Positions 44,352-56,121 are shown, counted from the first letter of the stretch. The stretch is 64,000 bases of DNA from Desulfuromonadales bacterium (GCA_030154185.1 JASKKK010000001.1:1-64000), one strand, 5' to 3'. Notes: a model not told the origin generated them from the letters alone. Program-made: numbers and translations.

Positions 44352-44392
44352 AAAAACAAATGGCCCGTGCGCTCCTGTACACACGGGCCACC
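44352..44392 (-). terminator. Terminator between TPR lipoprotein and ferritin genes
   Basis: TGGCCCGTG and CACGGGCCA form a nine-pair stem with a ten-base loop. The side facing the lipoprotein gene reads AAAAACAAA, which is a T-rich tail on the minus strand, so it serves the ferritin gene best. It may also stop the plus-strand unit. Confidence 0.7.
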
Positions 44393-44418
44393 CCTTAATA
44401 AATTTCAGCTTACAGCTT

Positions 44419-44943
44419 TTACATCCCGGTAATGTTCATGCCGGTGGGGGGGGCAAAGGTACGCTGTCCCATCTCCTGGTCCATCATCATCAGACCGCGC
44501 CCGTCTCCAGCCAGTCTGTTCAATTTTTTCAGAACCAGTCCGAAGCTGGCCTCTTCCTCCACCTGCTCGGTGATAAACCATTGCAGGAAGATTTCGGTTG
44601 CGTGGTTGCCTTCCTGTTTCGCCAGCGTCATGAGTTGATTGATGCTTTCGCTCACGAATTGTTCGTGTTTCAAGGAAAAATCGAATACCCCCAGAGGGGA
44701 ATCGTAATCGGCCGGCGGGGCATCGATGGCACGCAGGGCTGCGCGACCACCGGCTTCGCAGATGTAGTCGAAGAATTTCTCTCCATGACACAGTTCCTCA
44801 AGGGCCTGCAGTTTCATCCAGTGGGCAAAGCCCGGCAGGTCTTCGGCTTCGAAATAGGCCGCCATGGCCTTGTAAAGATAGGCTGAATAAAACTCGTTTT
44901 TCATCTGTTCGTTCAAGGCATCCAGCAGTTTTTCGCTTAACAT
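44419..44943 (-). CDS. ftnA: Ferritin (non-heme bacterial type)
   Basis: A 174-residue four-helix ferritin that oxidises and stores iron in the cytosol. Ferroxidase ligands appear in order: E17-region NEFYSAYLYKAM, the E-x-x-H motif in LQALEELCHGEKFFDYI, and later EIFLQWFITEQVEEEA. Its length and C-terminus suit FtnA rather than bacterioferritin, which would have the heme-binding Met. ATG 44943 has GAGGAGG seven bases upstream; the track start 15 codons earlier has none. Confidence 0.94.
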   Translation of the reverse strand: MLSEKLLDALNEQMKNEFYSAYLYKAMAAYFEAEDLPGFAHWMKLQALEELCHGEKFFDYICEAGGRAALRAIDAPPADYDSPLGVFDFSLKHEQFVSESINQLMTLAKQEGNHATEIFLQWFITEQVEEEASFGLVLKKLNRLAGDGRGLMMMDQEMGQRTFAPPTGMNITGM

Positions 44944-45239
44944 GAAAACCTCCTCTGTGTCGGAATGTCGGGAGAATATTTCTGCCATGATAAACTTTCA
45001 TCATTATCCAATAAGCGGAGCCGGATGTCCAGGTGACCCCACTAATCTTTACAGGCCTGTCCCTGCCGATCCTGATGGTTTGATCGGTTTCGAAAGGATT
45101 GTTCGACCTGGATATCGTCATGCTTTTGGGTCACCGGGCGCCTTTTCTTTTATACCCCGGGAAAACATGGCGTCCCTTAGGGTTTCAACTCAACGCCCTG
45201 CCCATACCAACCGGCACACCCCATGACGAATATCAAAAT
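44944..45239. other. Intergenic region upstream of ferritin
   Basis: About 300 bp between the ferritin start and the terminator of the tRNA gene. The part near ferritin carries its strong ribosome site and a partial Fur-box match. The rest shows no gene. A plus-strand ORF that crosses into the tRNA is a shadow. Confidence 0.5.
44990..45008. promoter_or_regulatory. Possible Fur box upstream of ferritin
   Basis: ATAAACTTTCATCATTATC matches GATAATGATAATCATTATC at 12 of 19 positions, with a perfect right half (ATCATTATC). It lies about 50 bp before the ferritin start, where a Fur site would be sensible. The left half is poor, so this is tentative. Confidence 0.3.
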
Positions 45240-45277
45240 AAAAAGGGTTACGGCAAAAACCGTAACCCTTTGATTTT
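45240..45277 (-). terminator. Intrinsic terminator of tRNA-Arg
   Basis: AAAGGGTTACGG and CCGTAACCCTTT make a 12-bp stem with a CAAAAA loop, four bases from the tRNA 3' end. On the minus strand the stem is followed by TTATTTTGAT. Both flanks are AT-rich. Confidence 0.9.
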
Positions 45278-45280
45278 ATT

Positions 45281-45357
<77 letters not shown>

Positions 45358-45422
45358 GCGGACTCAACTGTATAACCCATCCCCGTAAAAATTGCAACGG
45401 CTAATTGTGCCGCCGCTCCGGT

Positions 45423-46463
45423 TCAGTCCGCCGACGCGGAGACATGCATACTGCTGTGCAGCATGAGCAATGCCACGGCGATCAACAGCAGGTTATAGAA
45501 CAGCAGGGCGCCCGCATGCAGCGGCACGGTCGGCATGACCAGGCACAGCCGCTCGATGAACAGACCGCCCAGAACGGTGCAGGATACTGCGGCAATCATA
45601 TGGCGGCTTTGCTTGACGGGGGCACCCAGCAACAGGATGAACGGAGCCAGGAAAAGGGCCAGCGGGAACAACCAGGCAAGCTCCCGTCCCGGGCTGTTGG
45701 AAATGATGTCGAGGATGTAACCGACCTCCTCAGGAAGATTGCCATACCACAACAGCAGAAACTGGGCGAAGAACAGACCTGTCCACAATACGCTGAAGCC
45801 GAACATCAACAGACCTATGTCGCGCAGGTGGTTGCCGACGGCAAGGCTGGTATCGCGGGTCTTGCCCTGGAAATAAAGCACCATCAATAAACCGCTGGCC
45901 GCCGTTGCGGCATACAGTGCTTCCGTAAAGAAATAGGCGCCAAGCAGGGTGCTGATCCATGGCCAGACCAGGGACATGACCCAGTCGAAGGCCGCCAGGG
46001 TCTGGCTGGTTACGAACAACAGCAGGTAGATTACGGCAGCCGGGCCGGTGGTCTGTCCGTCCAGGGAGCGTTTTGCCAGGTGGCGCCCGGCGAGAAAAAC
46101 CGCCAGTAGAATTGCGAGGTTGCGCAGCATGAAAAAAGGTCTGTTGAGCCACAGGGTGGGGTGATCCGTCCACGGATAGAGGTCGAGTTGCGGCCATAGA
46201 AACAGAAACAGCAGCGGCAGCAGCAATAACAGGGGATAGAGGGACAGCAGTTCGCGGCGCAGCGAGGCGATCCAGCGGGCGTTCACCAGTTCGCAGGCGG
46301 CCGCCAGGGCGATGCAGCCCTGGGCGATGCATGACCAGAAAAGGAGGGTCAATAAAAGCGATCCCGGTTTGCCCGACAGACCGAATTCGGTCAGGCCGAT
46401 AAGCAGAGCCGAGATGACCAGCAGTGCGTAAATGCCGGATTTGTTGAGCACCATGGAGGTCAT
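45423..46463 (-). CDS. actF: Alternative complex III subunit ActF (quinol:cytochrome c oxidoreductase membrane subunit)
   Basis: A 346-residue membrane protein with about ten helices (for example LLFVTSQTLAAFDWVMSLVWPW and GFSVLWTGLFFAQFLLLWYGN). These motifs, SLxPxWxST and a W-Y-G-N loop, match ActF, which is related to NrfD-type subunits but carries no cofactor. It is the last gene of the operon, overlapping actD by ATGA, with GAGGAGG in the overlap. The track extends 31 codons upstream into actD. Confidence 0.88.
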   Translation of the reverse strand: MTSMVLNKSGIYALLVISALLIGLTEFGLSGKPGSLLLTLLFWSCIAQGCIALAAACELVNARWIASLRRELLSLYPLLLLLPLLFLFLWPQLDLYPWTDHPTLWLNRPFFMLRNLAILLAVFLAGRHLAKRSLDGQTTGPAAVIYLLLFVTSQTLAAFDWVMSLVWPWISTLLGAYFFTEALYAATAASGLLMVLYFQGKTRDTSLAVGNHLRDIGLLMFGFSVLWTGLFFAQFLLLWYGNLPEEVGYILDIISNSPGRELAWLFPLALFLAPFILLLGAPVKQSRHMIAAVSCTVLGGLFIERLCLVMPTVPLHAGALLFYNLLLIAVALLMLHSSMHVSASAD

Positions 46464-46897
46464 GACGCCTCCTCGTCGTTGATAGTGAGTACGAAGCGCG
46501 GATCGAAAGGGTCGTCGCTGACCAACGGACCGGGGTCGGGCAGGCGGGAAAGCCATAAAAAACCGGCGAAGCAGGACAGGGACCCTATCAGGATGGTCAG
46601 CAGGTAGCCTATGAGCAGAAACGGTGGAACCGAGACGATCGGCTTGCCGCCGGTCACTATGGGCCAGTCGACAGAGGTAAGCATGGCCAGCAGAAATCCG
46701 CCGCCGAAGCCGGCCAGCCCGCCGCCAAGGGCGAAATAACGCAGGCGGCTTGGACGGCCGATGAGCAACTCTTCCGCCTCATGCAGGTGGAAGGGCAGAC
46801 GGGCTCGCAGCCGACGGCGCGGAATGCCGGCATTCAGCTGGGCGCGCAGTTCTTCCAGAAAGGCGTCCGGCGTATCGAAATAGAGCTGGCGTGGCAT
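46460..46897 (-). CDS. actD: Alternative complex III subunit ActD (DUF3341)
   Basis: A 145-residue protein with a soluble N-terminal part (LYFDTPDAFLEELRAQL) and two helices (LRYFALGGGLAGFGGGFLLAML; PPFLLIGYLLTILIGSLSCFAGF). It ends with DDPFDPRFVLTINDEE. This two-helix DUF3341 layout between actC and actF is constant in ACIII operons. It carries no cofactor and helps assemble the complex. One base separates its start from the actC stop. Confidence 0.9.
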   Translation of the reverse strand: MPRQLYFDTPDAFLEELRAQLNAGIPRRRLRARLPFHLHEAEELLIGRPSRLRYFALGGGLAGFGGGFLLAMLTSVDWPIVTGGKPIVSVPPFLLIGYLLTILIGSLSCFAGFLWLSRLPDPGPLVSDDPFDPRFVLTINDEEAS

Positions 46898-46898
46898 G

Positions 46899-48191
46899 TC
46901 AACGCTCCTTCAATTCGGTGATGGACAGTACCGGCAAGGTTTTGACGAAAACCAGAAATGCCGCGAAAAACAGTCCGAAGCTGCCCAGAGTGATGCCGCA
47001 TTCGACCGGGGACGGCAGATAATTGCCCCAGTTATAGGGATCGAAATCGCGGGCCAGAGAGCAGACCACGATGACGAAGCGTTCCAGCCACATGCCGACG
47101 TTGACCAAAAGGCTCAGAACGAACAGGAATGCCAGGCTGCGCCGCAGACGGCGTATGAACAACAGTAGCGGCAAGACGGCATTACACATGATCATGATCC
47201 AGAACAACAGGCTGTAATGCCCCAGAGCGCGGAAGCGGAACTGCTCCATTTCGAACAGGTTTTCGCCGTAAAACGCCATGCCGTGCTCAATCACGTAGGA
47301 AAACCCGACAATCAGGGACGTCAGCAACAGGATCTTGGCGATGGCTTCGATATGATCGATGGGGATGTGTTCTTGCAGGTTCAGCACGCGACGCATGGGT
47401 ATGACCAGGGTGAGGACCATGGCCGTGCCCGAAAAGATCGCGCCGGCGACGAAATAAGGGGCGAAAATGGTGGTATGCCATCCCGGGATGATGCTGACGG
47501 CGAAATCCCAGGATACGATGGAATGCACCGAAGCTACCAGCGGTGTGGCGAATGCGGCCAGAAACATGTAAAGGCGTCCGTAGTGGCGCCATTGCCGTAG
47601 GTTTCCGGTCCACCCCAGAGAAAGGATGCGATACAACTTCCCCGCCCGGCCGCTGCGGTGGCGGGCGGCGATGGCCAGATCGGGCATCAGGCCCACGTAG
47701 AAAAAGACCAGGCTGACCAGGAAGTAGGTGGAGACGGCGAACACATCCCAGATCAGCGGAGATCGGAAGTTGACCCACAGCTGGCGCTGGTTGGGGTACG
47801 GGAAGAGATAGTAAAAACGCCATACCCGTCCCAGATGAATGAGGGGGAACAGGCCTGCCACCATGAGGGCGAAGATGGTCATGGCTTCGGCGGCGCGGTT
47901 GAAGCTGGTGCGGAAGCGGGCGCGGAAGATGAACAGCACCGCCGAAATCAGAGTGCCGCTGTGGGCAATACCGACCCAGAAAACGAAGTCGGTGATATAC
48001 ACTCCCCAGCCGACGGGGTGGGTGATGCCGGCCACTCCCATGCCGTGCATGATCTGGTAAGCCCAGAGCGCCAGACCTCCGGCAAACAGCAGGCCGGCAA
48101 GACCGAGGCCGGTCAGCCAGGCAGGGCCGGGGCGGCGCATGGCTGTCAGTACATCGGTTTCAACCTGTGGGGCGGAAATGTCGTTGTTCAT
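46899..48191 (-). CDS. actC: Alternative complex III subunit ActC (NrfD/PsrC-like quinol-binding membrane subunit)
   Basis: A 430-residue membrane protein with about ten helices. NrfD-family features include GWGVYITDFVFWVGIAHSGTLISAVLFIFRARFR near the N-terminus, with H and S residues proposed to line the quinol site, then FPLIHLGRVWRFYYLFPYPNQ. It takes electrons from menaquinol or ubiquinol and passes them to ActB. Located directly after actB (35 bp gap). Confidence 0.93.
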   Translation of the reverse strand: MNNDISAPQVETDVLTAMRRPGPAWLTGLGLAGLLFAGGLALWAYQIMHGMGVAGITHPVGWGVYITDFVFWVGIAHSGTLISAVLFIFRARFRTSFNRAAEAMTIFALMVAGLFPLIHLGRVWRFYYLFPYPNQRQLWVNFRSPLIWDVFAVSTYFLVSLVFFYVGLMPDLAIAARHRSGRAGKLYRILSLGWTGNLRQWRHYGRLYMFLAAFATPLVASVHSIVSWDFAVSIIPGWHTTIFAPYFVAGAIFSGTAMVLTLVIPMRRVLNLQEHIPIDHIEAIAKILLLTSLIVGFSYVIEHGMAFYGENLFEMEQFRFRALGHYSLLFWIMIMCNAVLPLLLFIRRLRRSLAFLFVLSLLVNVGMWLERFVIVVCSLARDFDPYNWGNYLPSPVECGITLGSFGLFFAAFLVFVKTLPVLSITELKER

Positions 48192-48226
48192 AATGAAACG
48201 TTTCCCTCTTGCGTTTGACGACGAAT

Positions 48227-51010
<2,784 letters not shown>

Positions 51011-51022
51011 GGCCGATCCGTT

Positions 51023-51568
51023 CTATTTGTGACAGGTGGCGCAGTCGCGCGGCGCTCCCCGGGAGCGATGGCAGGAGATGCACCATCCCATTTTGAGGGA
51101 ACGGACGCGTTGCACTTCAAGCATCCGCTCTACCGCTCCGTGACAGGCGGCACAGGGTTGTTCCGCCTGGATGTGTCGTTGATGAGTGAAATGAATAAAG
51201 TCGGGCAGGTTGTGCAGTCTTTGCCAACGCACCGGTTCGCCGCGACGTTCATAACCCAGCAGCTTTTCGATTTCCGGCCTGTCGGTGGCGATGGCCCGAT
51301 GGCAGGACAGACACACGGACAGAGCCGGTACCCCGGCGCTCGCTTCCTGTTTCACTCCGCTATGGCAGAAGTCGCAGGCGAGATTCAGTTTGTCGGCATG
51401 AGTGGTATGGGGAAAAGCTATGGGCTGTGTTGTCGGGGGTGCGAAAAAACCACGCACAAGGCTCGCCGACAAGGTTGCCAGCACAAGCAGGGCGAAATAG
51501 GAGAATACAGCCAGGCAGAAAAGTTTTCTTAGCCGTGTTCCGGGTCGTTTCGGCGCCTTGTCACTCAT
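51023..51568 (-). CDS. actA: Alternative complex III pentaheme cytochrome c ActA
   Basis: A 181-residue cytochrome with one N-terminal membrane helix (FCLAVFSYFALLVLATLSASL, about 17-37) and five CXXCH sites: CDFCH, CLSCH, CAACH, CISCH and CATCH. Conserved FPHTTHADK and FIHFTHQRHI supply distal histidine ligands. Five hemes and one anchor match ActA. It receives electrons from ActB and hands them to periplasmic acceptors. Seven bases separate it from the upstream membrane-cytochrome gene. Confidence 0.94.
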   Translation of the reverse strand: MSDKAPKRPGTRLRKLFCLAVFSYFALLVLATLSASLVRGFFAPPTTQPIAFPHTTHADKLNLACDFCHSGVKQEASAGVPALSVCLSCHRAIATDRPEIEKLLGYERRGEPVRWQRLHNLPDFIHFTHQRHIQAEQPCAACHGAVERMLEVQRVRSLKMGWCISCHRSRGAPRDCATCHK

Positions 51569-51575
51569 CTGGGCC

Positions 51576-52844
51576 TCATGGTTCAGCGTTTTGGAAGAGG
51601 TAGTCGGCGATGGCTTCTGCCTGATCGGCAGTCAAGCCGAGATTGGGCATGGCCGGATAGTTGGGGTTCCGTTTTACAGGTTGCATGAGAAAGGCCGTCA
51701 ATGTCTCGGGATCGGACCGGTAACCGGGTACTACCGAATTCAATGGCGGACCAACCACTCGCTGATCGAAGCGGTGACAGACGCTGCATTTTTGCTCGAA
51801 AAGTTCCTTGCCGTTGAGAACCTTCGCCGCTTTTGATGGGCTGACTTCCGGCGGAATGGATTCCCCTTCGGTCGCAAGTGCTGGCGTAGGCGTTTCGACG
51901 GCCAGTCCGGCAAGTGCAACAGGCGTAAGGGTACGCTCTCTGGCTACATGCCCCATGAATGCCCAGCACCAGAACAGCAGTATGATCATGGCAAAAAAAG
52001 TTTTCGGGGCATGTATCTTTCCATACAGGGTCATGCCCAGTAAGAAGGTGCAGAAAGCGGCGAGAAGAATGGACGCGACTGCCAATGCGGTCAAAAGACG
52101 CCCGCCGGCAAGAGATGGAATCAGGGCCATTTCGAGACCGAGTGCCAAGGGCCAGAGCAGGAGGGCCCCGAGTGAAAGGCCTGCTCCTATGCGTCGCGCG
52201 ACACAGTCTGCCGCAGGGGGCGGAATCGACGTTGGGTATGGCGAAGTGGTTGAAAAAAGCAGCGCATTGCCTGTGATGGCGCAAGTCAGTAAAAGAAATT
52301 CTGCAAAGCGTGTGAAGCCATGCCAGGATAAAAACAGGTATGGCAGGTGGGACAGGTGTGGCCAGAACTCGGGAGTCAGTAGAATGCTTTCGGTGCAGGC
52401 CAAAGCCAGACAACAGGCAGCAACGATGGTGACACCCGCCCCGCCTATAGCCAGTGCCGTCCTGTCGAGCGGGCGTTGATCGACAAGCCTGTATCGGCAG
52501 CATACCATCAAGCCGAGACCGGCGGTAAGCAGCAGGATGAGCACGATCCAGGCGGCATTGGAAAAAAGTTGCGGCCGGTAAATGATCTTGAACAACAACA
52601 GGCTTGCGATAATCGTCAATACGACGAGGGTGTCATGCTCTACGGATGGATTTGCGCGTCTCAGGAGACCGTCAATCCAGGGCGGCGTTTCCTTTTCGCC
52701 GGTCCTGTGCTTCAGGCTCGCACTGGCGAGCGATACAGTCGTACCGCCGAGCATGAGAGCCAACAGCGGGCATACCAGCGCAATCAGGATTATCAGTAGC
52801 CATTTCAATTGTTCAAGATGGGTTTGTATTTCCGGCAACATCAT
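51576..52844 (-). CDS. Multi-TM membrane protein with C-terminal monoheme cytochrome c, in the place of ActE
   Basis: A 422-residue protein with about eight helices in residues 1-320, then a linker and a class-I cytochrome c domain (about 345-420) with CSVCH, GPPLN and the Met ligand in NYPAMPNLGL. Known ACIII operons encode a soluble or lipid-anchored monoheme ActE, whereas here the heme domain is fused to a polytopic part. That part resembles the CydA-like partner at 29735 in general helix layout. First gene of the ACIII operon, so probably a subunit or its electron acceptor. The ribosome site (GAGTGG) is weak. Confidence 0.8.
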   Translation of the reverse strand: MMLPEIQTHLEQLKWLLIILIALVCPLLALMLGGTTVSLASASLKHRTGEKETPPWIDGLLRRANPSVEHDTLVVLTIIASLLLFKIIYRPQLFSNAAWIVLILLLTAGLGLMVCCRYRLVDQRPLDRTALAIGGAGVTIVAACCLALACTESILLTPEFWPHLSHLPYLFLSWHGFTRFAEFLLLTCAITGNALLFSTTSPYPTSIPPPAADCVARRIGAGLSLGALLLWPLALGLEMALIPSLAGGRLLTALAVASILLAAFCTFLLGMTLYGKIHAPKTFFAMIILLFWCWAFMGHVARERTLTPVALAGLAVETPTPALATEGESIPPEVSPSKAAKVLNGKELFEQKCSVCHRFDQRVVGPPLNSVVPGYRSDPETLTAFLMQPVKRNPNYPAMPNLGLTADQAEAIADYLFQNAEP

Positions 52845-53052
52845 CCACTCGCAGGTATTTCAAAGGTTCATGTCAAAAGAAGGGTACAGACCGGATTCCA
52901 CAATCCGGCCCGCATGAAAATTCAAGCATATTCCACCCGGATTGCAAATTTACGAACATGGCGCGAATATCGCAAAGCCTTGGCGATGTGTTGAAATCTT
53001 TTTTTCCGGACCTGTGGGTTCATAAACTCCCGGATCAACGCCATGGTCGTTT

Positions 53053-53751
53053 TCAGGGTGTCTGCCTGCGGACGATACCGAAAACGGAAATGCGAATTTT
53101 CGGCGTTCGGGGACTGCTTGTGGTGAGGTGGATATAGCCGTTCTGGTGCGTTTTGTCAGATGGTACGTGCAGGCGGATCTTGATTTTAGTCGAAGCTCCG
53201 GGGGGCAATCGTGTGTCGGACAAGGTTGCCGACAAAGCCTCAGGGACGGTTTTGAGGTTTGACAGAAATACAGGTTGTTCGCTGTTGTTGGTCAGAGTGA
53301 TAAAGGCTTCGCGCATCTCTCCCGGCCGCATATCGGTAAGGCGCAGGCGCGCCGGAGTGACGTCGATTTCGGGTTGAACGATGCCGTTGATCTGCATGCG
53401 CGCCTTCGGCGTACCGGGATCGTTGCTGTAAAGGTAGATCCATTTGACGACCGGTCCTCGCATGCCCCTGGAATTGAAGATGATTTTAACCTCTCCCGAT
53501 TTTCCGGGAGGGATTTCCTTCTGGGACAGCAAGGTCCCCGTGCAGCCACAAGTGGAACGCACCCGCTCGATGAGGAGTGTTTCGTCTCCGCGGTTGGTGA
53601 AGGAGAAAACGTGTTCAAGTTTGCTGCCCTCGGCGATCGTACCAAAATGATAGGCCGGGCTGGGTATGACGAGTTGTGGCGCTGCCAGAACCCGACCGCA
53701 AAACAGCGTGAGGAGAATAAGCGGAAAGAAGAGAGAGAAAAGCTTTTTCAT
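53053..53751 (-). CDS. Exported DUF1573-family protein
   Basis: A 232-residue periplasmic protein. A signal peptide (MKKLFSLFFPLILLTLFCGRVLA) is followed by two immunoglobulin-like repeats. The first carries the DUF1573 signature: FGTIAEGSKLEHVFSFTNRG, then RSTCGCTG near residue 68, whose paired cysteines are typical. The second repeat lacks cysteines. Family proteins are common in Bacteroidetes and delta-proteobacteria, with no fixed role; the CGC site may bind metal or form a disulfide. It lies 208 bp upstream of the ACIII operon on the same strand, and ATG 53751 follows GGAGG. Confidence 0.85.
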   Translation of the reverse strand: MKKLFSLFFPLILLTLFCGRVLAAPQLVIPSPAYHFGTIAEGSKLEHVFSFTNRGDETLLIERVRSTCGCTGTLLSQKEIPPGKSGEVKIIFNSRGMRGPVVKWIYLYSNDPGTPKARMQINGIVQPEIDVTPARLRLTDMRPGEMREAFITLTNNSEQPVFLSNLKTVPEALSATLSDTRLPPGASTKIKIRLHVPSDKTHQNGYIHLTTSSPRTPKIRISVFGIVRRQTP

Positions 53752-54158
53752 GACTGGCCTCCATCAGGAAAACGGTCAATTGATGCTTTCGCAAAAAACA
53801 TCAAATGGGATGGCTAAGCAAAAAGCGCCGGCTGCAAGGCGCGCGATTGTCGAGCCACGAGGCGCACTTACGTACGTTGAAGCAGCGAGGCAATCGCAGC
53901 AACGCAGCAGTTGGCGAGTTTTTGCGACGCCATCAATTCAATGATGATTATTATCCGTATAGAACGGGCAGCGCGGTTTTCTGGCTTTATAACATAAATC
54001 TAAGGATCCGAGCCACCTTTTCGCGCAGTATCATGGATTCAAGGGGGGCTGGGTCATTGCCGCAGGCGTGTCGGGGAGCAGCGACATGCGTGGAGTAAGC
54101 GGCCATATTTACGCATGTTTCGCCCAAGAAAACGAACCGAGAGTCATTTGCAATAAGA
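53752..54158. other. Divergent spacer carrying a palindromic element
   Basis: The region between the DUF1573 gene and the hpt promoter. It holds a partial copy of the palindrome arm (GATGCTTTCGCAAAAAACATC, 53782-53802), the complete 126-bp palindrome at 53809, and then about 220 bp with no gene. A plus-strand ORF of 97 codons crosses the palindrome and is not a gene. Confidence 0.6.
53809..53934. repeat. 126-bp palindromic element with terminal inverted repeats
   Basis: The left end GATGGCTAAGCAAAAAGCGCC matches the reverse complement of the right end, GATGGCGTCGCAAAAACTCGCC, at most positions, continuing into CTGC on both arms. ACGTACGT (53870-53877) lies at the exact centre. The whole element is therefore a long imperfect palindrome. 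Comparable GCGACGCCATC-ended repeats occur many times in other delta-proteobacterial genomes. It contains no gene. Confidence 0.75.
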
Positions 54159-54187
54159 TTGACAGTCCCCGTCAGTGTTGTTATAAA
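54159..54187 (+). promoter_or_regulatory. Sigma-70 promoter of hpt
   Basis: TTGACA (54159-54164), a 17-bp spacer, and TATAAA (54182-54187). The predicted start near 54194 gives a leader of about 35 nt, which supports ATG 54229 rather than TTG 54196 as the hpt start. Confidence 0.82.
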
Positions 54188-54228
54188 TTCCGGACTTGAA
54201 AAGGGTTTTATTTTATTGGCGGATTTTC

Positions 54229-54780
54229 ATGTTTGATTTCCTCAGAATTCTCTACACACGTGATCAGATAGCGGATCAGGTTCACAGACTTGGTAAAGAA
54301 ATCGACCGCGATTATGCAGGTCGGGAAATTCTGCTGGTTTGTGTTCTGAAAGGCTCTTTTTTGTTTTTTGCCGATCTGGTTCGCAGCATTTCCCGTCCCA
54401 TGGTCATGGATTTCGTGCGCATGGCGAGTTACGGATGCGACACGATTTCCTCCGGAGTGGTGGAAATGCGTAAGGATCTGGAGTTTTCCGTCACTGACCG
54501 GGATGTCATCATTGTCGAGGATATTGTCGATACCGGCTATACTCTGCAGACCTTGTACCATCGTCTGCTCGATCGGAAGCCGCGCTCGTTGAAGGTCTGC
54601 ACCTTGTTGGACAAACGATCCGACCGTCGGGTTCAGATCGAAGCGGATTACGTCGGCTTATCTCTGGATGAGGGGTTTGTCGTCGGTTATGGACTCGATC
54701 ATCAGGAAAAATATCGGGAACTTCCGGATCTGTATGTGCTTGAAGGTTCTCCATGCGTTGACAAAGAGAGGCCGATATGA
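54229..54780 (+). CDS. hpt: Hypoxanthine phosphoribosyltransferase
   Basis: A 183-residue purine salvage enzyme that makes IMP (and often GMP) from the base and PRPP. The PRPP loop reads VIIVEDIVDTGYTLQTL at about 95-111. Other family parts are LLVCVLKGSFLFFADL, a flexible loop around MASYG, and DYVGLSLDEGFVVGYGLDH with the base-binding residues. Length is normal. ATG 54229 lies 11 codons into the track ORF; the upstream TTG overlaps the transcription start. The following gene overlaps by ATGA. Confidence 0.96.
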   Translation: MFDFLRILYTRDQIADQVHRLGKEIDRDYAGREILLVCVLKGSFLFFADLVRSISRPMVMDFVRMASYGCDTISSGVVEMRKDLEFSVTDRDVIIVEDIVDTGYTLQTLYHRLLDRKPRSLKVCTLLDKRSDRRVQIEADYVGLSLDEGFVVGYGLDHQEKYRELPDLYVLEGSPCVDKERPI

Positions 54781-56000
54781 TTGTGCAATGCCCCGACTGT
54801 TCCAGTCGGTTTCGCCTGGCTGAAGAGAAGATAAAACCCAGCGGTACCAAGATCCGTTGTTCCAATTGTAAGAAAATATTTACGGTCATGCCGCCGGAGC
54901 AGGAACCGCCCGTTCCAGACCGGGGGGAATTGAACCGGAAGCCTGAGCAGAAACTTTCGAATCAGAACGAGCAATCCTTTTTTGGCGACGATGCCGACGT
55001 CGGATCAGAAACGCCGGAGCCGGGCGGAGTGGCGTTTCATGAGCTCGACCTGGGAGCCGACATGGACGATGCCGGTGAATCGAAGGAGGGCGCTTTTGAT
55101 GGCGGTTTTTCCGACGAGTTCGATTTCAAGGCTTTTGACGATGAGGAAAACCCGGAATCGGATGCCTTTTTCGGCGAATCGTCAGGTGTGTCGGAGGATG
55201 ATTTTTCTTTTGGGGATCATGTTTCCTTTGAGGATGATGACGATTTTCCCTCGGATGGAAACGCGGAAAAGCCTGACATCGATGCTCCCTCCGAATCGTT
55301 CGGTTTCTCCAGTTCCGAATCCATGGAGATGTCTTCGCCGGAGGAGCAGGAATCGTTTGACATGGATACGGCGGAGGGTGGCACCGGTCTTTTCGACGAG
55401 GATATTTCCAAGCAGAACGATCCGGGGGTATTGCCTCCTCCGGTGAAAACGCGCCATGTACGCAAATCGGGGCGCAAGGGAGTGGCTTTTCTGGTTATCC
55501 TGCTGCTGGTGGGGGTTGCTGCAGGCGGTTATTTCGTCTGGCAAAAGGGGCTGCTCAACAAGGATCGAATCTTCACGCTGCTGCACATTAAAACGCCTTC
55601 GGAGTCATCCGTTGGCCAGATTGGTACGTCCGGCCTGCAAGGTTTTTTTCTGCAAAACGGCAAGGTGGGGCGTTTGTTCGTCATTCAGGGGGAGGCGGTC
55701 AATGAGTTCCAGGAGCCACGTTCCGCCATCTCCGTCAAAGGCATGTTGTTTGACGATAAGGGGGCATTGTTGCTGCAACAGACGGTGTTTTGCGGAAACC
55801 CTCTCCGGGTAGCTGATTTGCGAACCATGCCTTTTGAGCGTATTGTCGAAAGAATGGATAACCAGTTTGGCGATTCTCTGAGCAATTTGAACGTACCCCC
55901 GGGAAAATCCATTCCCTTCACCATTGTTTTTCGCAACCTTCCGGACAGTTTGAGTGAGTTTTCCGTCGAGGTGGTCGATTCCAAGCCCGTATCCCATTAG
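54777..56000 (+). CDS. Zinc-ribbon (MJ0042) protein with acidic linker, TM helix and DUF3426 domain
   Basis: A 407-residue protein. Residues 1-38 are an MJ0042-type zinc ribbon (CPDCSSRFRL, CSNCKKIF). Then comes a highly acidic region of about 190 residues rich in Asp, Glu, Phe and Ser. One helix follows at about 236-255 (GVAFLVILLLVGVAAGGYFVW), then a DUF3426 domain to the end (GKVGRLFVIQGEAVNEF, NLPDSLSEFSVEV). This layout is common in myxobacteria and Desulfuromonadia; its role is unknown. It shares a transcript with hpt. Confidence 0.85.
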   Translation: MIVQCPDCSSRFRLAEEKIKPSGTKIRCSNCKKIFTVMPPEQEPPVPDRGELNRKPEQKLSNQNEQSFFGDDADVGSETPEPGGVAFHELDLGADMDDAGESKEGAFDGGFSDEFDFKAFDDEENPESDAFFGESSGVSEDDFSFGDHVSFEDDDDFPSDGNAEKPDIDAPSESFGFSSSESMEMSSPEEQESFDMDTAEGGTGLFDEDISKQNDPGVLPPPVKTRHVRKSGRKGVAFLVILLLVGVAAGGYFVWQKGLLNKDRIFTLLHIKTPSESSVGQIGTSGLQGFFLQNGKVGRLFVIQGEAVNEFQEPRSAISVKGMLFDDKGALLLQQTVFCGNPLRVADLRTMPFERIVERMDNQFGDSLSNLNVPPGKSIPFTIVFRNLPDSLSEFSVEVVDSKPVSH

Positions 56001-56121
56001 TGTTTCGTGCGGATAAGTGCCTCGTCTTTTTCGGTTCGCGGAATATCTCTCTCGGGGGGATTTCTGAATCGTCGTGAAAATTGTGTGGAGTTGCGGTCGC
56101 TGTGGAGGAGGGGCTGAAGTT

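Noticed and set aside
53805-54098. 97-aa ORF across the palindromic element
   Set aside because: Its first half is the repeat itself; no ribosome site or domain.
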